From Ulva prolifera (taxonomy: Eukaryota; Chlorophyta; Ulvophyceae; Ulvales; Ulvaceae), in contig CM041198.1 of the NCBI GenBank assembly GCA_023078555.1, forward strand, positions 190,856 to 254,855: a stretch of DNA of 64,000 bases. Direction: 5' to 3'. Position 1 is the first letter of the stretch; every line of letters starts with the position of its first letter. The position numbers and the translations under genes are program-made. Shown one piece after another: positions 33,880 to 45,441 of this stretch. Below the pieces are notes generated by a model. It saw only the letters and a list, made by a program, of their open reading frames with translations. It searched no databases and was not told the DNA's origin.

Positions 33880-35366
33880 TTAAGCGAATGATATGTGATG
33901 AAGCTTGGGCAACGTGGCACAATCAAAGAGCCGCTCAATGAGCCTACGGCCGGTTTGATCACAGTGGACTCCAGCCTGCTTCTGAGTCGATAACGAGGTC
34001 ACACCTGTGTCCACATGCCGTAGCGACCACGCCGTCCCCAGTGTGTCTTCAGGGTCCGCAACAAAAATGACAAACGTAGAATGAATCGTGACGCGCTCCA
34101 GTGGCATGACGAATATACCCTCCTTCTTTGTGGGCAGCTTCTCCATCTTGTGAATGTGTTCCATCCCACGCAAGACCTGTCCGAAGATTGTGTACTCCAT
34201 GTCCAGATGAGGCGACGCACCCAGAAGCACTGAGAACGAAGAGCGTCCTGAGTTGGGGTCACTAGACCGGGCCATTGACAAAATACCTTCTGTATGTTTC
34301 ACTTCTGGTACAACTTCCAATGGGACTCTCACCTGTATGACAGACGAGCTATCACATGTTTGCGCATTCGCAGCAAATTAGTGCTCATGACAGCGGTACT
34401 GTAATACAAGCCCAGCATGAACATCGAAACACTGTGGTCCAAGACATGTGTGGTGCACCTACACATGTGATGTACTCTTTATGCAACATACATTGGCGCC
34501 CGTCCTGCGATCAACCAGAGCGGCGAGACGTCGCAAGAGTGAAGCTACCGCTTCCGCAACGGTCTGTCATGTGGAACACACACAGTGACATTGGATTACA
34601 CACAATCGTCTGAGGCACTGGACATGAACTATGCAAAGAGGCACTGGACATGAACTATGCAAAGAGACCTGACATGCATCAGGTGTCAGCAACAAAGAGC
34701 GCCCACGGAGATGGATAGCAATTTCTGTACCTGTGCTTCCTGTTCCTGCTCATCGGAAAGAGGTACCAGACGACCACCAATGACATCTGCCGTCTGTGCG
34801 ACAAAACCTGCATCGACTCTAAAGAAGTGATTTGAGTTGTAGCAACCGAGCTGGAACAGCTTGATAATGTGTTTGACAGTTGTTGGCGCGACCTGCACAT
34901 GCAAGCAGCTCATTCGTGCACGTGCGAGCTTTGCGCATTCCAATCATGTTCATGTGCAGGGAATAAGGTGTTGACATTGAGGCTAATCGGCAGAAAGCTC
35001 AGTGCACGTTGAGGTTTTGCAGACCCTCGCTGCACTGCCTGGCCCTGATGGACACAGTCAGTGAAGAATTGTGAAACTAATGTCATGTGGCTGTGAACAT
35101 GTTGCATGGTGGGCCCGGCGCTGATGGGGCCCATCCTGCCTGTATGCATACGTGCCTGCAAGGACTGGAGGCAGGCACAGGTCCGCGCAAGGAGTGTATT
35201 GATCACTCTGGAGGTGCCGCACATCCGGGAAAAATCCGAGGTGTACATCCCCAAAAGTTGTTGAAACGACAGCCCGCTCAGATGCAAGTCTAGGCTTATC
35301 GTCTGCGAGAACGGTGGCGTGTCCGCAGCTAACCAGCCAGACAGTAAAGAAGACAGCCCAAAACAT
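33880..35366 (-). CDS. CYP23: CYP23-like cyclophilin, secretory pathway
   Basis: A divergent cyclophilin-fold protein most like plant CYP23. Three exons fit in frame: 35366-35223, 34892-34731 and 34332-33880, for about 252 residues. A signal peptide (MFWAVFFTVWLVSCGHATVLA) is followed by VVSTTFGDVHLGFFPD, APTTVKHIIKLFQLGCYNSN and HFFRVDAGFVAQTADV, the first half of the fold. VKHTEGILSMARSSDPNSG, SSFSVLLGASPHLD and YTIFGQVLRGM complete it, and PTKKEGIFVMPLERVTI is typical of CYP23. Compared with cyclophilin A, the Gln before FF and the Trp and His of the active site appear replaced (SSF, HLD, EYTIFG). Prolyl isomerase activity may therefore be weak or absent. The C-terminus after residue 200 lacks the family's usual sequence and may contain an unspliced intron. 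Confidence 0.87.
34612..34663. repeat. 26-bp perfect tandem duplication
   Basis: Two exact, adjacent 26-bp units (34612-34637 and 34638-34663) lie in the second intron of the CYP23-like gene. Confidence 0.95.
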
Positions 35367-35599
35367 AGCTCGCGTTGGACCAGTGCAAGCTGCTAGGTTG
35401 ATCTACGACGCGCACACTCCCTGCTCCACCAATTGTGGCGACGTGCACCTCGGCTGAACGGCAAGCCCTTTGTGACGTTCTGACCACTGCGTCCCGTCGA
35501 TATAGATTCCATTTCGTATGCAGACATGCATCGTTTGGCGAATTGATCGCGGGACAATCGGGCCCAGAGCCTGCGCTGTGTCGACGGTGTTCATGTTGT

Positions 35600-35866
35600 G
35601 GCGACATGGCCCCCCGTATCATTCTTACCCGCACGGTGTGCCTTTGCCACCCGCGCTAGCGTGGGTTAGGTTCTCGACGGAAGTTAGCAGCACGAGCAGT
35701 AAAGCAGCGGCAGAATCACGAAAATCCTTCGTCTACCATACTGTGATCTAGAGTTGCCTTTGCAGCCGGAAACACCAACTAATCGGTGTTGCCATGGCTG
35801 TCGCAGGCTTCCGATCGGACTGTTGCTCGTCGATCCGTCGTTTCTCGCATAAAAGTCATAAACATA
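35600..35866 (+). repeat. Duplicated block, left copy
   Basis: This block recurs, diverged, in direct orientation at about 36890-37140. Part of it (about 35606-35745) recurs inverted at about 36735-36897. A frame inside reads MAPRIILTRTVC at its start, and further on FSTEVSSTSSKAAAESRKSF. The protein segment is kept in the inverted copy while the DNA changes mostly at third codon positions. The frame is broken between these two segments here (in-frame TAG after CHPR), so it may be an exon pair or a damaged copy. Confidence 0.75.
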
Positions 35867-36734
35867 CACCTTCCTGATCTCTTTGTCATCTTTCAGGCTG
35901 GTCGTACGTTCGAGCCGGTTGGCTTGCGTGATGTGACCACAACACAAATCTGATCTCACGCTGATGAGTCGACGCGAGTAGAGGATGAAATCAGTGCCAC
36001 ATTCTGGCTGTGGCAGATTATGGCACTGTTTGTGGCAGATATACGGTGGGCTAAGCATGTACTTGCAAATGGCTTGTCCTCAACACTTACACAAGCAGAC
36101 CGCTGCAGCAGCGACAATCACAATATTTCTGCTATACAATTTAAATAATAATAGCTTGAGGTCTATAAAGGTTTCGTCGCTGGCCTTTGTAGGCTTGTGT
36201 GGGATCACTGCCATGCCTCCCATGATTGCAACAAAAGTCATTGGGAAGGTTGAAAAACACCCGAAACTGCATCTTGTACTTTCACCCAATGCAGGTCACT
36301 CCAGAGCCCCTGGCATTCCTGCCTACTCGAGTAATACCATTGACAGCAACTGTTCGATCTGTCTTTAAGCCATCTTGCAGCGTACGCCCCAAATAGCCCG
36401 GCACAGATACGTGCACAGATACGTGTGACTCAACGCAGTTTTCTTGCCAGGTTTCTGATTGTGCTTGCATAGCCTACAGTTGCCCCGCTGATCCTCAGCG
36501 TGCTTGAGATTTTCAAGGACATTGTTGCCATCCTCACAACGAAGACACGCAGCAATGGTATCCCTGCGCGAATCAAGAGTCCAGCGTTAAATACCAAAAC
36601 ATATACACTCATCGCATTGTTGAGGTTCCAGTCGCGAGTCTCGAACGTCTACCGGAATGGACAGCTCCGGCACCGCGGATGTAGTCGGAAGCGCCATAGT
36701 ATCTGTACGCATTCCAGCCACAAAGGCGGTCTCG

Positions 36735-36897
36735 GCTTTCCTTTCTGACAAACAAAGGTTTTCCGTGTTTCTGCTGCTGCTTTACTGCTCGCGCTGCTGA
36801 CTTCCGTCGTGAACCCAAGCCAGCGCGGGTGGCGAGCCTGCGCCAGGCGAGGGCACACCGTGCGGGTAAGAATAGTACGGGGGGACATGGCTCCCAT
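36735..36897 (-). repeat. Duplicated block, inverted copy with open frame
   Basis: On the minus strand a single frame from 36897 reads MGAMSPRTILTRTVC, then HPRWLGFTTEVSSASSKAAA, then ETRKTF. It parallels the left copy at 35606-35745 with mostly synonymous differences. The block abuts the third copy head to head at about 36895. Confidence 0.75.
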
Positions 36898-37140
36898 GTT
36901 AGTGTACCCGCTAGTGTCGGGGTTCCCTCGCCACCCGCGCTAGCGTGGGATGCCAACAGGACCGAACACCTTGATCAATACAGCAGCACCAGAAGCATGG
37001 GGAACCATTCGTCTGTCAAAAGAAAAGCCAGTATTGTCATTGCGGCCGAAATGCACATCTAATCGGTGCTTCCGTGGCTATGGAGGGCTTTCGATTGGAT
37101 TGGTGCTCGTCAATCCGTCGTTTCTCGCCTTGAAAAGTTC
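36890..37140 (+). repeat. Duplicated block, third copy (direct to the left one)
   Basis: More diverged than the other copies, but it shares ccacccgcgctagcgtggg, cattcgtctgtc and the stretch ending gatccgtcgtttctcgc-like (37105-37128) with 35640-35850. Confidence 0.7.
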
Positions 37141-37898
37141 TACACATGACTGGGGCTTTGTTCTATAACACCATAGGCTCGTGAAGCGATGATCAGCGCG
37201 TCATCCAAAGCTTTCTGTGAGTCGACTCACAAATCGGGACGCCCCGGCTGTGTGGAACGGACTGCACGCGACCGCCAGCTGCGTCCAGGGTTGGGTAACT
37301 CCAGAGCGGCAATGTAGACCTGGCCAGACCCAGGCAGCTACCTCGTGGCAGGATGGCACAGAAACGTGTGAATACTCCGCGGAGCTCCGTGGCATGGAGT
37401 CCATATGGCTGCACTGCATGCATACAGTTAAACGAATCTTCCGCAAACATACACATGTTGCAACGTCTACTTCTCTTTCGCCTGACCCCGTCAAACGTCA
37501 CACCTACCGGTAAATTCTACGTATACAGAGCATATGCAGGACTTTGGCCAGCTTAGCTGCGAGTTAGCTTGTCCTGCTGCGATCCAGCCTGGCTTGGCAG
37601 CGCTGCTGTGGGTGGCTGACAGTGGCCACTGGCTGTGCTCAGACTGATCCACTTCGAAGCAAATATTCGATGCATGTCAAGTTGTCCAGCTGAGGTGGTC
37701 GGTTGCGGGTGATCGAGATTCGATCCCATCAAGATTGTTGCAGAAGGACACATGACATAACGCACATAACGCATAACACATCGACCGTTCGTTATGTTTC
37801 AGACTGTCTGCAGCTGGCAACCACAGCGCGCCGGTTGTCCGGCAACCACGCCGCGGCGGTCGAGCGGGCGGGCGATGCACTGCCAGCGCACAGAGCGT

Positions 37899-38150
37899 TG
37901 TACAGTATGAAGGTGGAGATACCACCCATACAGTATGTATGTATGTGTTACAAGGACAAAGGCAGCAAGGCGGGCAGCACCGCGAAAGAAGCAAACAAAC
38001 GAAGCAAACACATAGACACCCACCACGCCCAAAAAAAAAACCCAGCACCGGCGCAGCAAAAGACACAGATCCGTATATGTATGTATGTGTATGTTGTACA
38101 GTATGAAGGTGGAGATACCCCCACCCCCAGTATGAAGGTGAAGATATGAT
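37899..38150. repeat. Direct repeats with 'gtacagtatgaaggtggagatacc' and GTAT microsatellite
   Basis: The 24-bp core occurs at about 37899-37922 and 38097-38120, each next to a short GTAT run, with a third partial copy after 38130. Confidence 0.85.
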
Positions 38151-40508
38151 TATACATACCAGGGCCCGACACCTTCCCGAACGGCATGCACACTGCTATC
38201 GCAGGTTCATCATTTCGGAGCATTCACAACAGCAGCTGGACAGAAACTTAGGTGAAATTGCTGTCAGGTGAAGTTGGACTCTGTAGGATTTCAATTTTCA
38301 GATTTGTCTCTAGAGTAGCTTATGGCTGCATGTGTATCCTTTTTGCATGATTTTCGTAGCACCACATGAGTGAGCGTCTAACGCGTTTTCGCCCGCCGTC
38401 ACGTTGTCCCGCCGGCGGCGGCCGCGGCAACCACACAATGCTTCCTATCCATTTGAAATCATAGCTGCTTGTAGGCACATTCCGCGCAGGTATCGTGATA
38501 TCTATCGCGTATGAACAACTTTTGAAAGTGTGCGTATATTTCCACGTACGCGCACTGACCTGCGCAGTGATGTGAATATACGGTTAGATCATTGCGCAGG
38601 TCAAGAGCTTGCTCAACATCTTCAACATGCACACATGGCAGCTTTTCTTGCACATTTCTTCCCCCTGCCCAGACAAACTCGGCGACCAGCACGCCTCAGA
38701 CTGCCTTCTGCATTTTGGTACTTGCACATCTATCGTTGCAGGGTATTCCTACAAGCAGGCTGCCCACATATAGCTTGGCTGGACATAGGTCCTCATGATC
38801 CACAGCACACATCCAGAAGCAGCCTACGTCTCTGCAAATTCATGCGAGAGATATCATTGAACGGCTTTGGACATTGGCTGTACAGCCAACATGTGGACAT
38901 GGGCAGCAGCTGGCTGATCTACAAAATCACACTCCTGCGGGGTAGCTCCCTGGACACTAGTTGTAAGTGCAATTAGATCAATACCTTTGTTGTTGAGCGA
39001 TCTCATTGTTTCTGGAACGAGGGTAATTCAGGCAGCTAGTCCACAGTCTCGAGTCTACGCTGCAGTCAATGCAAGCATTGCAGGCAATCTGCGCAGCCTG
39101 TACACCGGAGAAACCAGTCCGCAAACTTTTTCGAATGACTGCCAGGTGCAGGTACAGTGCAGGTGACACTGCGCTGGCACCGATGTATGCCTGATATGAC
39201 AAGCCGTACTCGATGGCCGTGGTGTACCTCCCTGAGATACATATCTCGGTATACGCACGTCCCCCTGGTATACGTACGACCCTCGGGACCTGTATGAACG
39301 CACTTCTGGGGTGATCTGATGTAATGTCAGCACAGCTCTAGAAGGTGCAGTTGTCCATTGCCTGTGCCCACATTCTCCTGATGTAATCCGCAGGTCGTGT
39401 GCGGGCTGTAATGTAATCCCGACACCCCGTGCGTGTGGGACACTAGCGCAATGTAGACAGATCTGGATATTGCTTCCGCACTGTTGCCCATCAGCGCCGA
39501 TACGGAAAGCTTAACAACGCATCTCCACAATTCGAGGTGCCATGATCTTCCAGTATTTAATGGCGTTGAGTGTGCGCGCGACACTCCGTGGGACATGTTG
39601 GACCATTCCAGAGATGCACATATGCAGATGTGAAGAGATGTCAATCAATACAGCCGGCCTCGACATCCCGACCAAAGTGCCCCCTACGCATGCAGGGCCC
39701 TGGACGGTCATGCCACTATGTTTCAACAGTCTTACAGTCCTGCATCTGAGATGCGGTGTGGCACTACTCCACTATCTTCACACGAGAAATTGCGGGCAAG
39801 GCAGTTTTGACAGGGCTGGCAGTCCCGTCCGATGACCTCACGCCGCTCACAGGCCACCCGGCCTGAGCGGCGCTGCGCGCCCGCCCGGGCTGCCTGATGG
39901 GCAGTCGTCGCTGCGTGCGCTTGCGGCCTCGTCCGCTTTGTCGTAGTGGCGGCTCTGCCGTACCGCGCTTCGCCGCTGTCTTCCCCGTGCGACTGCGTGT
40001 GGCCCGCCATTGGGGCGCGGCCGGGTGGTTTGGGCAGGCTGGGCTGGACTTTGGGGGTTGCGGGTATGTGTTCCCGGGTGGGCGGGGTGGTGTGCGGGGG
40101 CTGGGCGGAGGGGGGTTGTGCTGGGGGAGGCGGGGGCCTCCCCGGGGCGGGGGTTGTTGGGGTTTCGCTGTTTCTGTGCTCGGAGGCCTTGGCTGCATGT
40201 GCTTTCGGGGCTCTTGCGCCTGGCTGGTGGGCCGGGTGCGGGTGGGGGTGGGCGTGTGGGTGTGCTTGTGGGTGTTGGAGGAAGGCTTGTGTTACAAAGG
40301 TGTTGGTGGAAGGCTTGTGTGTGTTGCTGAGTGGGTGTGGTCGTGTGTGTGGCTGTGTGGCTGTGGCCGGCACGGGTGCTGACGTAGCGTGGGTGTGTCG
40401 ATGTGTGCTGCGTGTGGCTTGTTGTGGCTTGTTGCGGCGTGTGCGGTTCCCTTCCCCTGGTTGTTGCTCGCGGTGCTACCTGCCTTGCTTGCTTTGTCCT
40501 TGTAACAC
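37945..40508. mobile_element. Putative 2.56-kb element bounded by 40-bp inverted repeats
   Basis: The 40 bp at 37945-37984 match the reverse complement of 40469-40508 at 36 of 40 positions. Both begin GTGTTACAAGGACAAAG reading inward. No clear target-site duplication flanks them (tatgtat left, acgagaa right). No transposase is recognised inside, so it would be non-autonomous. It could also be two independent insertions of a short repeat in opposite orientation. Confidence 0.5.
39990..40380. repeat. GT-skewed low-complexity tract
   Basis: The plus strand is dominated by G and T with very little A, including many G3-G5 runs. All six frames stay open for long distances because of composition, so the long overlapping frames on both strands (for example 39732-40373 minus, 39946-40659 plus) are not evidence of genes. 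Confidence 0.8.
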
Positions 40509-40729
40509 ACGAGAAATCAGCTGCATCTGGTGCATAGGTAGCCACGAGGTCAATGATTGGCTGGCTGGATTTGGCTCCATGGAGCCACCCTGCAGGGTGG
40601 CTTGCCAGTGGATGCTCTGCTTCGTGAGGTTTTGTTATGCCATGGAAATCAAAGCATGATATTCATGGCATACCAAAATGATTCACCTGACGCAGTAAGG
40701 GCATTTGTGCTGTGTTCCTGTGCGGTTCC

Positions 40730-40977
40730 TGCGGTGCTACCTGCCTGTCCGTGGAGCGTCCAACACCGTGTAACATAATCGACGCAGTGGATCGATGCAC
40801 ACCACGGTATGAACTGTGTCGTCACACAGACCACACTGGTGATCCTGCTGGGCTGCAGCACAGTGGGAGGCAAAGTGTTATTCGTGACCATGATACGATT
40901 ATGCTTGCATCCATTATCTGAGCGCGACACAGAACACTCCTGGGTACCCGCGGTGCTACCTGCCTTGGATGTAACAC
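40730..40977. repeat. Two further copies of the right-end motif of the 37.9-40.5 kb element
   Basis: gcggtgctacctgcc followed by a TGTAACA end recurs at 40730-40775 and 40949-40977 in the same orientation as the right end at 40469-40508. Confidence 0.7.
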
Positions 40978-42741
40978 AGAGCGCTCCGCACAGATGCGTC
41001 AAGCGACTTGTGCTCCATGCATGGTCTCGTCGTGGTCGCCTGGCGCTGCAGGTCTAGAGTGCGTCGAGCCCACACATGATATGAAAGCGCATCGGTGAGA
41101 ATATCAACGGGGGACGAGGTCAATAAACAGCGCCTTCCAGGGGACAAAGAAGTATCGATAGAATCACATTATGTACGAGGCCATTACGTTGAGTCGTGTA
41201 GAAAGGCGCACGAGGACCCGATAGTCGCGTGGTTATGTTGGACAAGCTTGGCATGATGACCGCTGCGTTGACCGTTTCCGGCGATCACTGGCTTGCGATG
41301 GTCTCCATGGAGCTCCAGCACGAAGGTCTACATAGCTTCCAGCCCACGCGACGGTGCATGACTGCAACCGATCGTTTGCCGCAAGTGCAGAGATAGCGTG
41401 GCCTGGAATTATCTCAGATTAGCGACGTGCTTATGCCTGCAATTTGCAGCGAACCAGTCTCGCGTTTGGCGTCGGCACCCAGCGCTGCAGCTGGCTGTAT
41501 AACACGCCCGATGGCGAGCGCGCACCTGTATTCAGCGTGGAGCGGGACAAGTTCACCGCCACTTATTCCTCATTGAAACACGATAATGATTAGCTATGCA
41601 TTCTAGGTTTCTACTGTGCTCGTGCGCGCCTGCGCACATACTGAGTTGCGCACCAGCGTTCCGCGAGTTCATGCTTAACTATCTGCTGTAGCGGTTGATG
41701 CTCGGGCCGCAGGTGCCAGGCCATCCCGTGCAAGCTTGTACTGGCCTGACAGCCCCTTGTCGCTGGGGTGCACCCTGCCCTTTCACAGCCTGTGCGACTA
41801 CATGCTGCCCAAGAGTGAGCAGTCATCGAAATATCCATGAGATGCCGCGTGAGAGGTACAGAAATTCCCGTGGACTGAAATGGCTCAGGCGCGTCTCGTC
41901 AGGTGAACGGCAACTGGAGATATCTGAATCACAGATAGTTCCGCTACAGATAGCGCGGTACCGCGACTGAGATGAATGCCAGCCCACATCGCTGGATAAA
42001 CATGTGAATGTTGCGCATGGCGCGGTGATCATTTTGCAGATATGCAAGGCGACGGCTGCGTGCTTCTGACGCTGACTTTTGTGCTACACGCTGGAATCGT
42101 CCTTTCTGCAACACACATGTCCGGTGGGGCGGCTGTTGTGCTGCGCGTCAGATGTATTGCGTGCAGCGTAGCTCACCTTACGCGAAGGGTAAGTATGCGG
42201 GGCATGAGTGCATCCGAACCTCCAACAGTTTTGGCACAGACCACCCGCATTTGTTCTAATTACTGTACACATTTGTTGGTGTCATCGTTTGTGGTCTGAA
42301 ACCAGGTACCGCGCGCGTGCAGTTTTGGCATATGACTCATTTTTTTGCGTACGGAAAAACACGCCGCAACCGTAAGCATCGCTACCAAAGCGTGTCCGCT
42401 CCTTTGCAACACTGCTCGGCATAGTTTATGCTTCTCGAGACGACATGGCTGTCACACACGGGACTGTAGTTTGACAACATCTGCACGATCTTGTGCCGTG
42501 GCATTTCGCCCTGGCTTCAGAGGCTGCTTTCTTGGCGCACAGTGACCGGCACGCCGCCAAAATAGCTGCTCCGTGTTTGTCAACTATCGATGTTGCTAGA
42601 GCGAGCTGCAAGGCCAAGCGGTCTGCAGGTTAAGCAGCTACGCTGGCAGCGGATTGGCGCTTGGCAACAAGGCCCAGACACCTGTTAGACACGTTTAGCC
42701 GAACCAGATGAATGTTAGATAGTGCAATTGATGAGCTAAAG

Positions 42742-45441
42742 ATGTCGAACAAGGGCGGCAATCAACCTGCATACTCTCATCACACAGATGGGCATGTGTA
42801 CCACGACGCTCCAGGCCCCACGGTTCACTTTTCAGAGGTATGCTGCTTCATTTCTGCATGATTTGACAGCGATGCTCCTAAATTTGGCTTGGTCGGTGTC
42901 ATCTTGGATCGGATGCCCGCAGCACGAGCGTGTCGTCGTTGCGGATGTGTTGTGTGTCTCGGGCAATGGACAGGGAATACAGGCTGACTCTGTGGTTGAT
43001 TTAACAGTGCCCGCGCCTCACTCCTGTCGCTCAACTTGCGCTGCGGGTGAATTTCGCTGCAGTAGCCAGCATTTGTGGCTTCGCTGTGAACACTGCCTGT
43101 GCCGCTGAGCAGTGGACCCCAGATCAGTGATTTTTATATAGTGATATGAGTGTGGGAAAACTCTGGCCCCACGCATTTGGCGCCTGACATTGTTATGGCA
43201 GATTTGGTGCGTTCTCGTGCGTCGTTTAGTCAGAAGTAAATTTGAAGGGCGACAACGTCCTCACGAGATGGCAACTGGACATCGAAGTGTACATTGACGA
43301 TTCGTACCTCGAGTTTTTGCTCTGTCGTCCAGGCCCCAGTCATGCATTCATGCTCACGCATCAATTCGCTCATGTGTCCACAGTGGTACCCATTCTCCCG
43401 AGACTGACAACTGGGACTCAGCTTTCAGTGTTAGGCGATTGCTGCAGGTGCATCCGACAGCCACAGATGAGTACATTGCATCTTTGTTTGGATCTCACGG
43501 CGAGGTGCTGAAGGTTGTGAAAACACTGTCCCACAGTGAGCACGGGCAAGGCTTGCACTGTTCTGGACATGTTGTCATGTCCAACGAGCATGATGCGCAG
43601 GTATGGCCGATTATGATGCATGTTCACAATGTGGAATGCCATGCGTCCAACTCGCCAGAATTGCACCACACGTGTGGTGTTGCAGGCTGCGGTGCAGCGC
43701 TTGAATGGCAAGTTGAAATGCCCGGGGATGACCAGTCCAATTGTTGCCACTATCAGGAAGACATCAGACAGGTGCGCATGGTGCACACCTGACACAGCTA
43801 CGCTGAGTAACAGCACGCAACGAGGTTGCAGGCTGCGTTAAGCAGCTGAGCTGTGTGCATGTTCGGGCAGAGTGTAGTGATTCTTGTGCTTCGTGCACAT
43901 GCTTTTGCACATCACAGTTGAAACGTCATTCTTCTTTGATCATATATTTGGGCCGAGCTCTTGTTGGTCTCTTCGGTTCTGCATTAAACAAGCTACATGC
44001 ACAGTTCAAGTGTTCCTTCCTTGCAGCTGTGGTCCGGGTGGAATCATCTGACTGTTCAGTCTGTTGCAGTAGCGGGAGCGACTCGGTGCCGCTCAGCCAA
44101 CTCCATGGCCTCTTGTTACAACAACCCAGTGTGCCGGGCAGTGGAGATGCAATTCGTATTGAGCAGCCCCAAGCCCATCAACTCCATCAGCACCAGCAAA
44201 ACTGGCAGCAGCTGCAGTCCCTCCTTGCAAGCTCGTCTATGCAGGCACGAGCCCCTGCCATTTCCAGTCCTCCAGTTCCGGCGAGGCAATCCGCACACCT
44301 TCGTGATGGTGTCCCTGCAACACCAGCTGAAGTTGTGGCCGCGATGTCCGAGTACATGTCCAGGCCTAATCGACCAAAGCCTCCAGCCGGATGCGCGGCT
44401 GATGCTGTGAAGCTGTTCGTCGGGAACATTCCAAAGCATTGCACCGAAGCCGTACTCCACAAAGTATTCCAGTGTTATGGAGTGATCATTGAGATCGCAG
44501 TGGTATGCACCCTGTGATTTCGTTTATGTTGTTGCTGATATTTAGTCTGCTATGTGTGCATTCATTTTGTTCTTATTATGTTGATCTGAATGATGCGGCG
44601 AGGCTTGGCTGCGCAATCAAGTTACAAGTGTATCTGTCATCTGTTTGGTAAGTTGTCAACTGAGTGCTGCAACTGACATGATGCCTGCGTGCAGACGCGG
44701 AACAGGCACTCTGCCGAGAGCAAAGGCTCTGCGTTTGTATGGTACTCAACTTGCATGGAGGCGGCCCGTGCTATCCTCTCTTTGCATAGCCGTTATACTT
44801 TTCCAGATGCCAAAGGAGACCATGTGCGGCTGGTGACAGTTCGTCCCGCTGTGAAGTCTCAGAAAACGCAGCCACCTCCTGTTCTGGGTTTTGGCGATGC
44901 AGGTCGGGCCCTGCCAGGCATGCCTTACAGCCATGCCTTGCCAAGCATGGCATCGCTGCAGCAGCAGCTGGACAACTGGGCAAACCATCAAGCACAGGGA
45001 CCTCTTGAAGCAGGGTATCCTCCAGGCGTCGTGCCACCAATTCCAATGTCTGGGCGCCCGCGACGGCACACCGAGCCCCATGGGCATGCTTACCAGGGGC
45101 AGTTGCCACCACCACAGTATGCAGCAGCACTGCAGTACGATGGAATGACCAACTGGCAGGCAGCAGCACCGCCAGGACAGGTTCATGGCCTGCCTGGCTG
45201 GGGGGGTGGTCTTGCGCTGCCGCCTGCTGCGGCACCCACAGTGCCGTCACCATCTGACACAGTATTTCAGCAGCAAATCCTGCAGGCCATGGCCAACATG
45301 ACCTTAACACAGCATGGGGGCGAAACTGGCATGCGACCAAAGTCTGCCTCGTTGGGGCACGGGTTCAATGGCAGTCATCCAGGGTTAGATCACCCTGACT
45401 CTAGTCCTGCATCAGATATGCGCCATGATCTTGGCCAATGA
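42742..45441 (+). CDS. RNA-binding protein with two RRMs and Gln/Pro/His-rich linkers
   Basis: Five exons chain in phase: 42742-42837, 43448-43600, 43686-43771, 44070-44502 and 44695-45441, giving about 504 residues. RRM1 begins at TVHFSEVHPTATDEYI, whose first beta strand only forms when exon 1 is joined to exon 2. It continues LFGSHGEVLKVV and HVVMSNEHDAQAAVQRLNG; its RNP1 is degenerate. A Gln/His/Ser/Pro-rich linker follows. RRM2 starts VKLFVGNIPKHCTEAVLHKV (RNP2) and carries KGSAFVWYS (RNP1) and VRLVTVRPA. The C-terminal 180 residues are Gln/Pro/Gly/His-rich without a known fold. The two-RRM layout recalls FCA/CELF-type splicing or polyadenylation regulators, but I would not assign orthology. 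Confidence 0.85.

Larger units (their letters stand above)
35367..42741. other. 7.4-kb accessory region with duplicated and TIR-bounded DNA
   Basis: No complete gene is recognised between the cyclophilin and RRM genes. It contains duplicated blocks (35.6-37.1 kb), a 2.56-kb segment bounded by inverted repeats (37.9-40.5 kb), reiterated copies of one of those ends, and a GT-skewed tract. The stretch 41.0-42.7 kb shows only short frames without recognisable domains. Confidence 0.5.

Noticed and set aside
37690-37735. tRNA-like A-box/B-box pair (ctgaggtggtcgg ... gattcgatccc)
   Set aside because: The boxes are too close and no cloverleaf stem or anticodon arm can be drawn; at best a faint pol III-like promoter.
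39732-40659. Several long overlapping frames on both strands (213-237 codons), one ending with a C-x2-C...C pattern
   Set aside because: Open only because the GT-skewed tract lacks A and therefore stop codons on one strand; low-complexity Pro/Thr/His or Gly/Val products are not credible genes.
43242-43511. 89-codon plus-strand frame ahead of the RRM exon
   Set aside because: It lies in the first intron of the RRM gene; joining exon 1 directly to 43448 restores the first beta strand of RRM1, so this frame is not needed.
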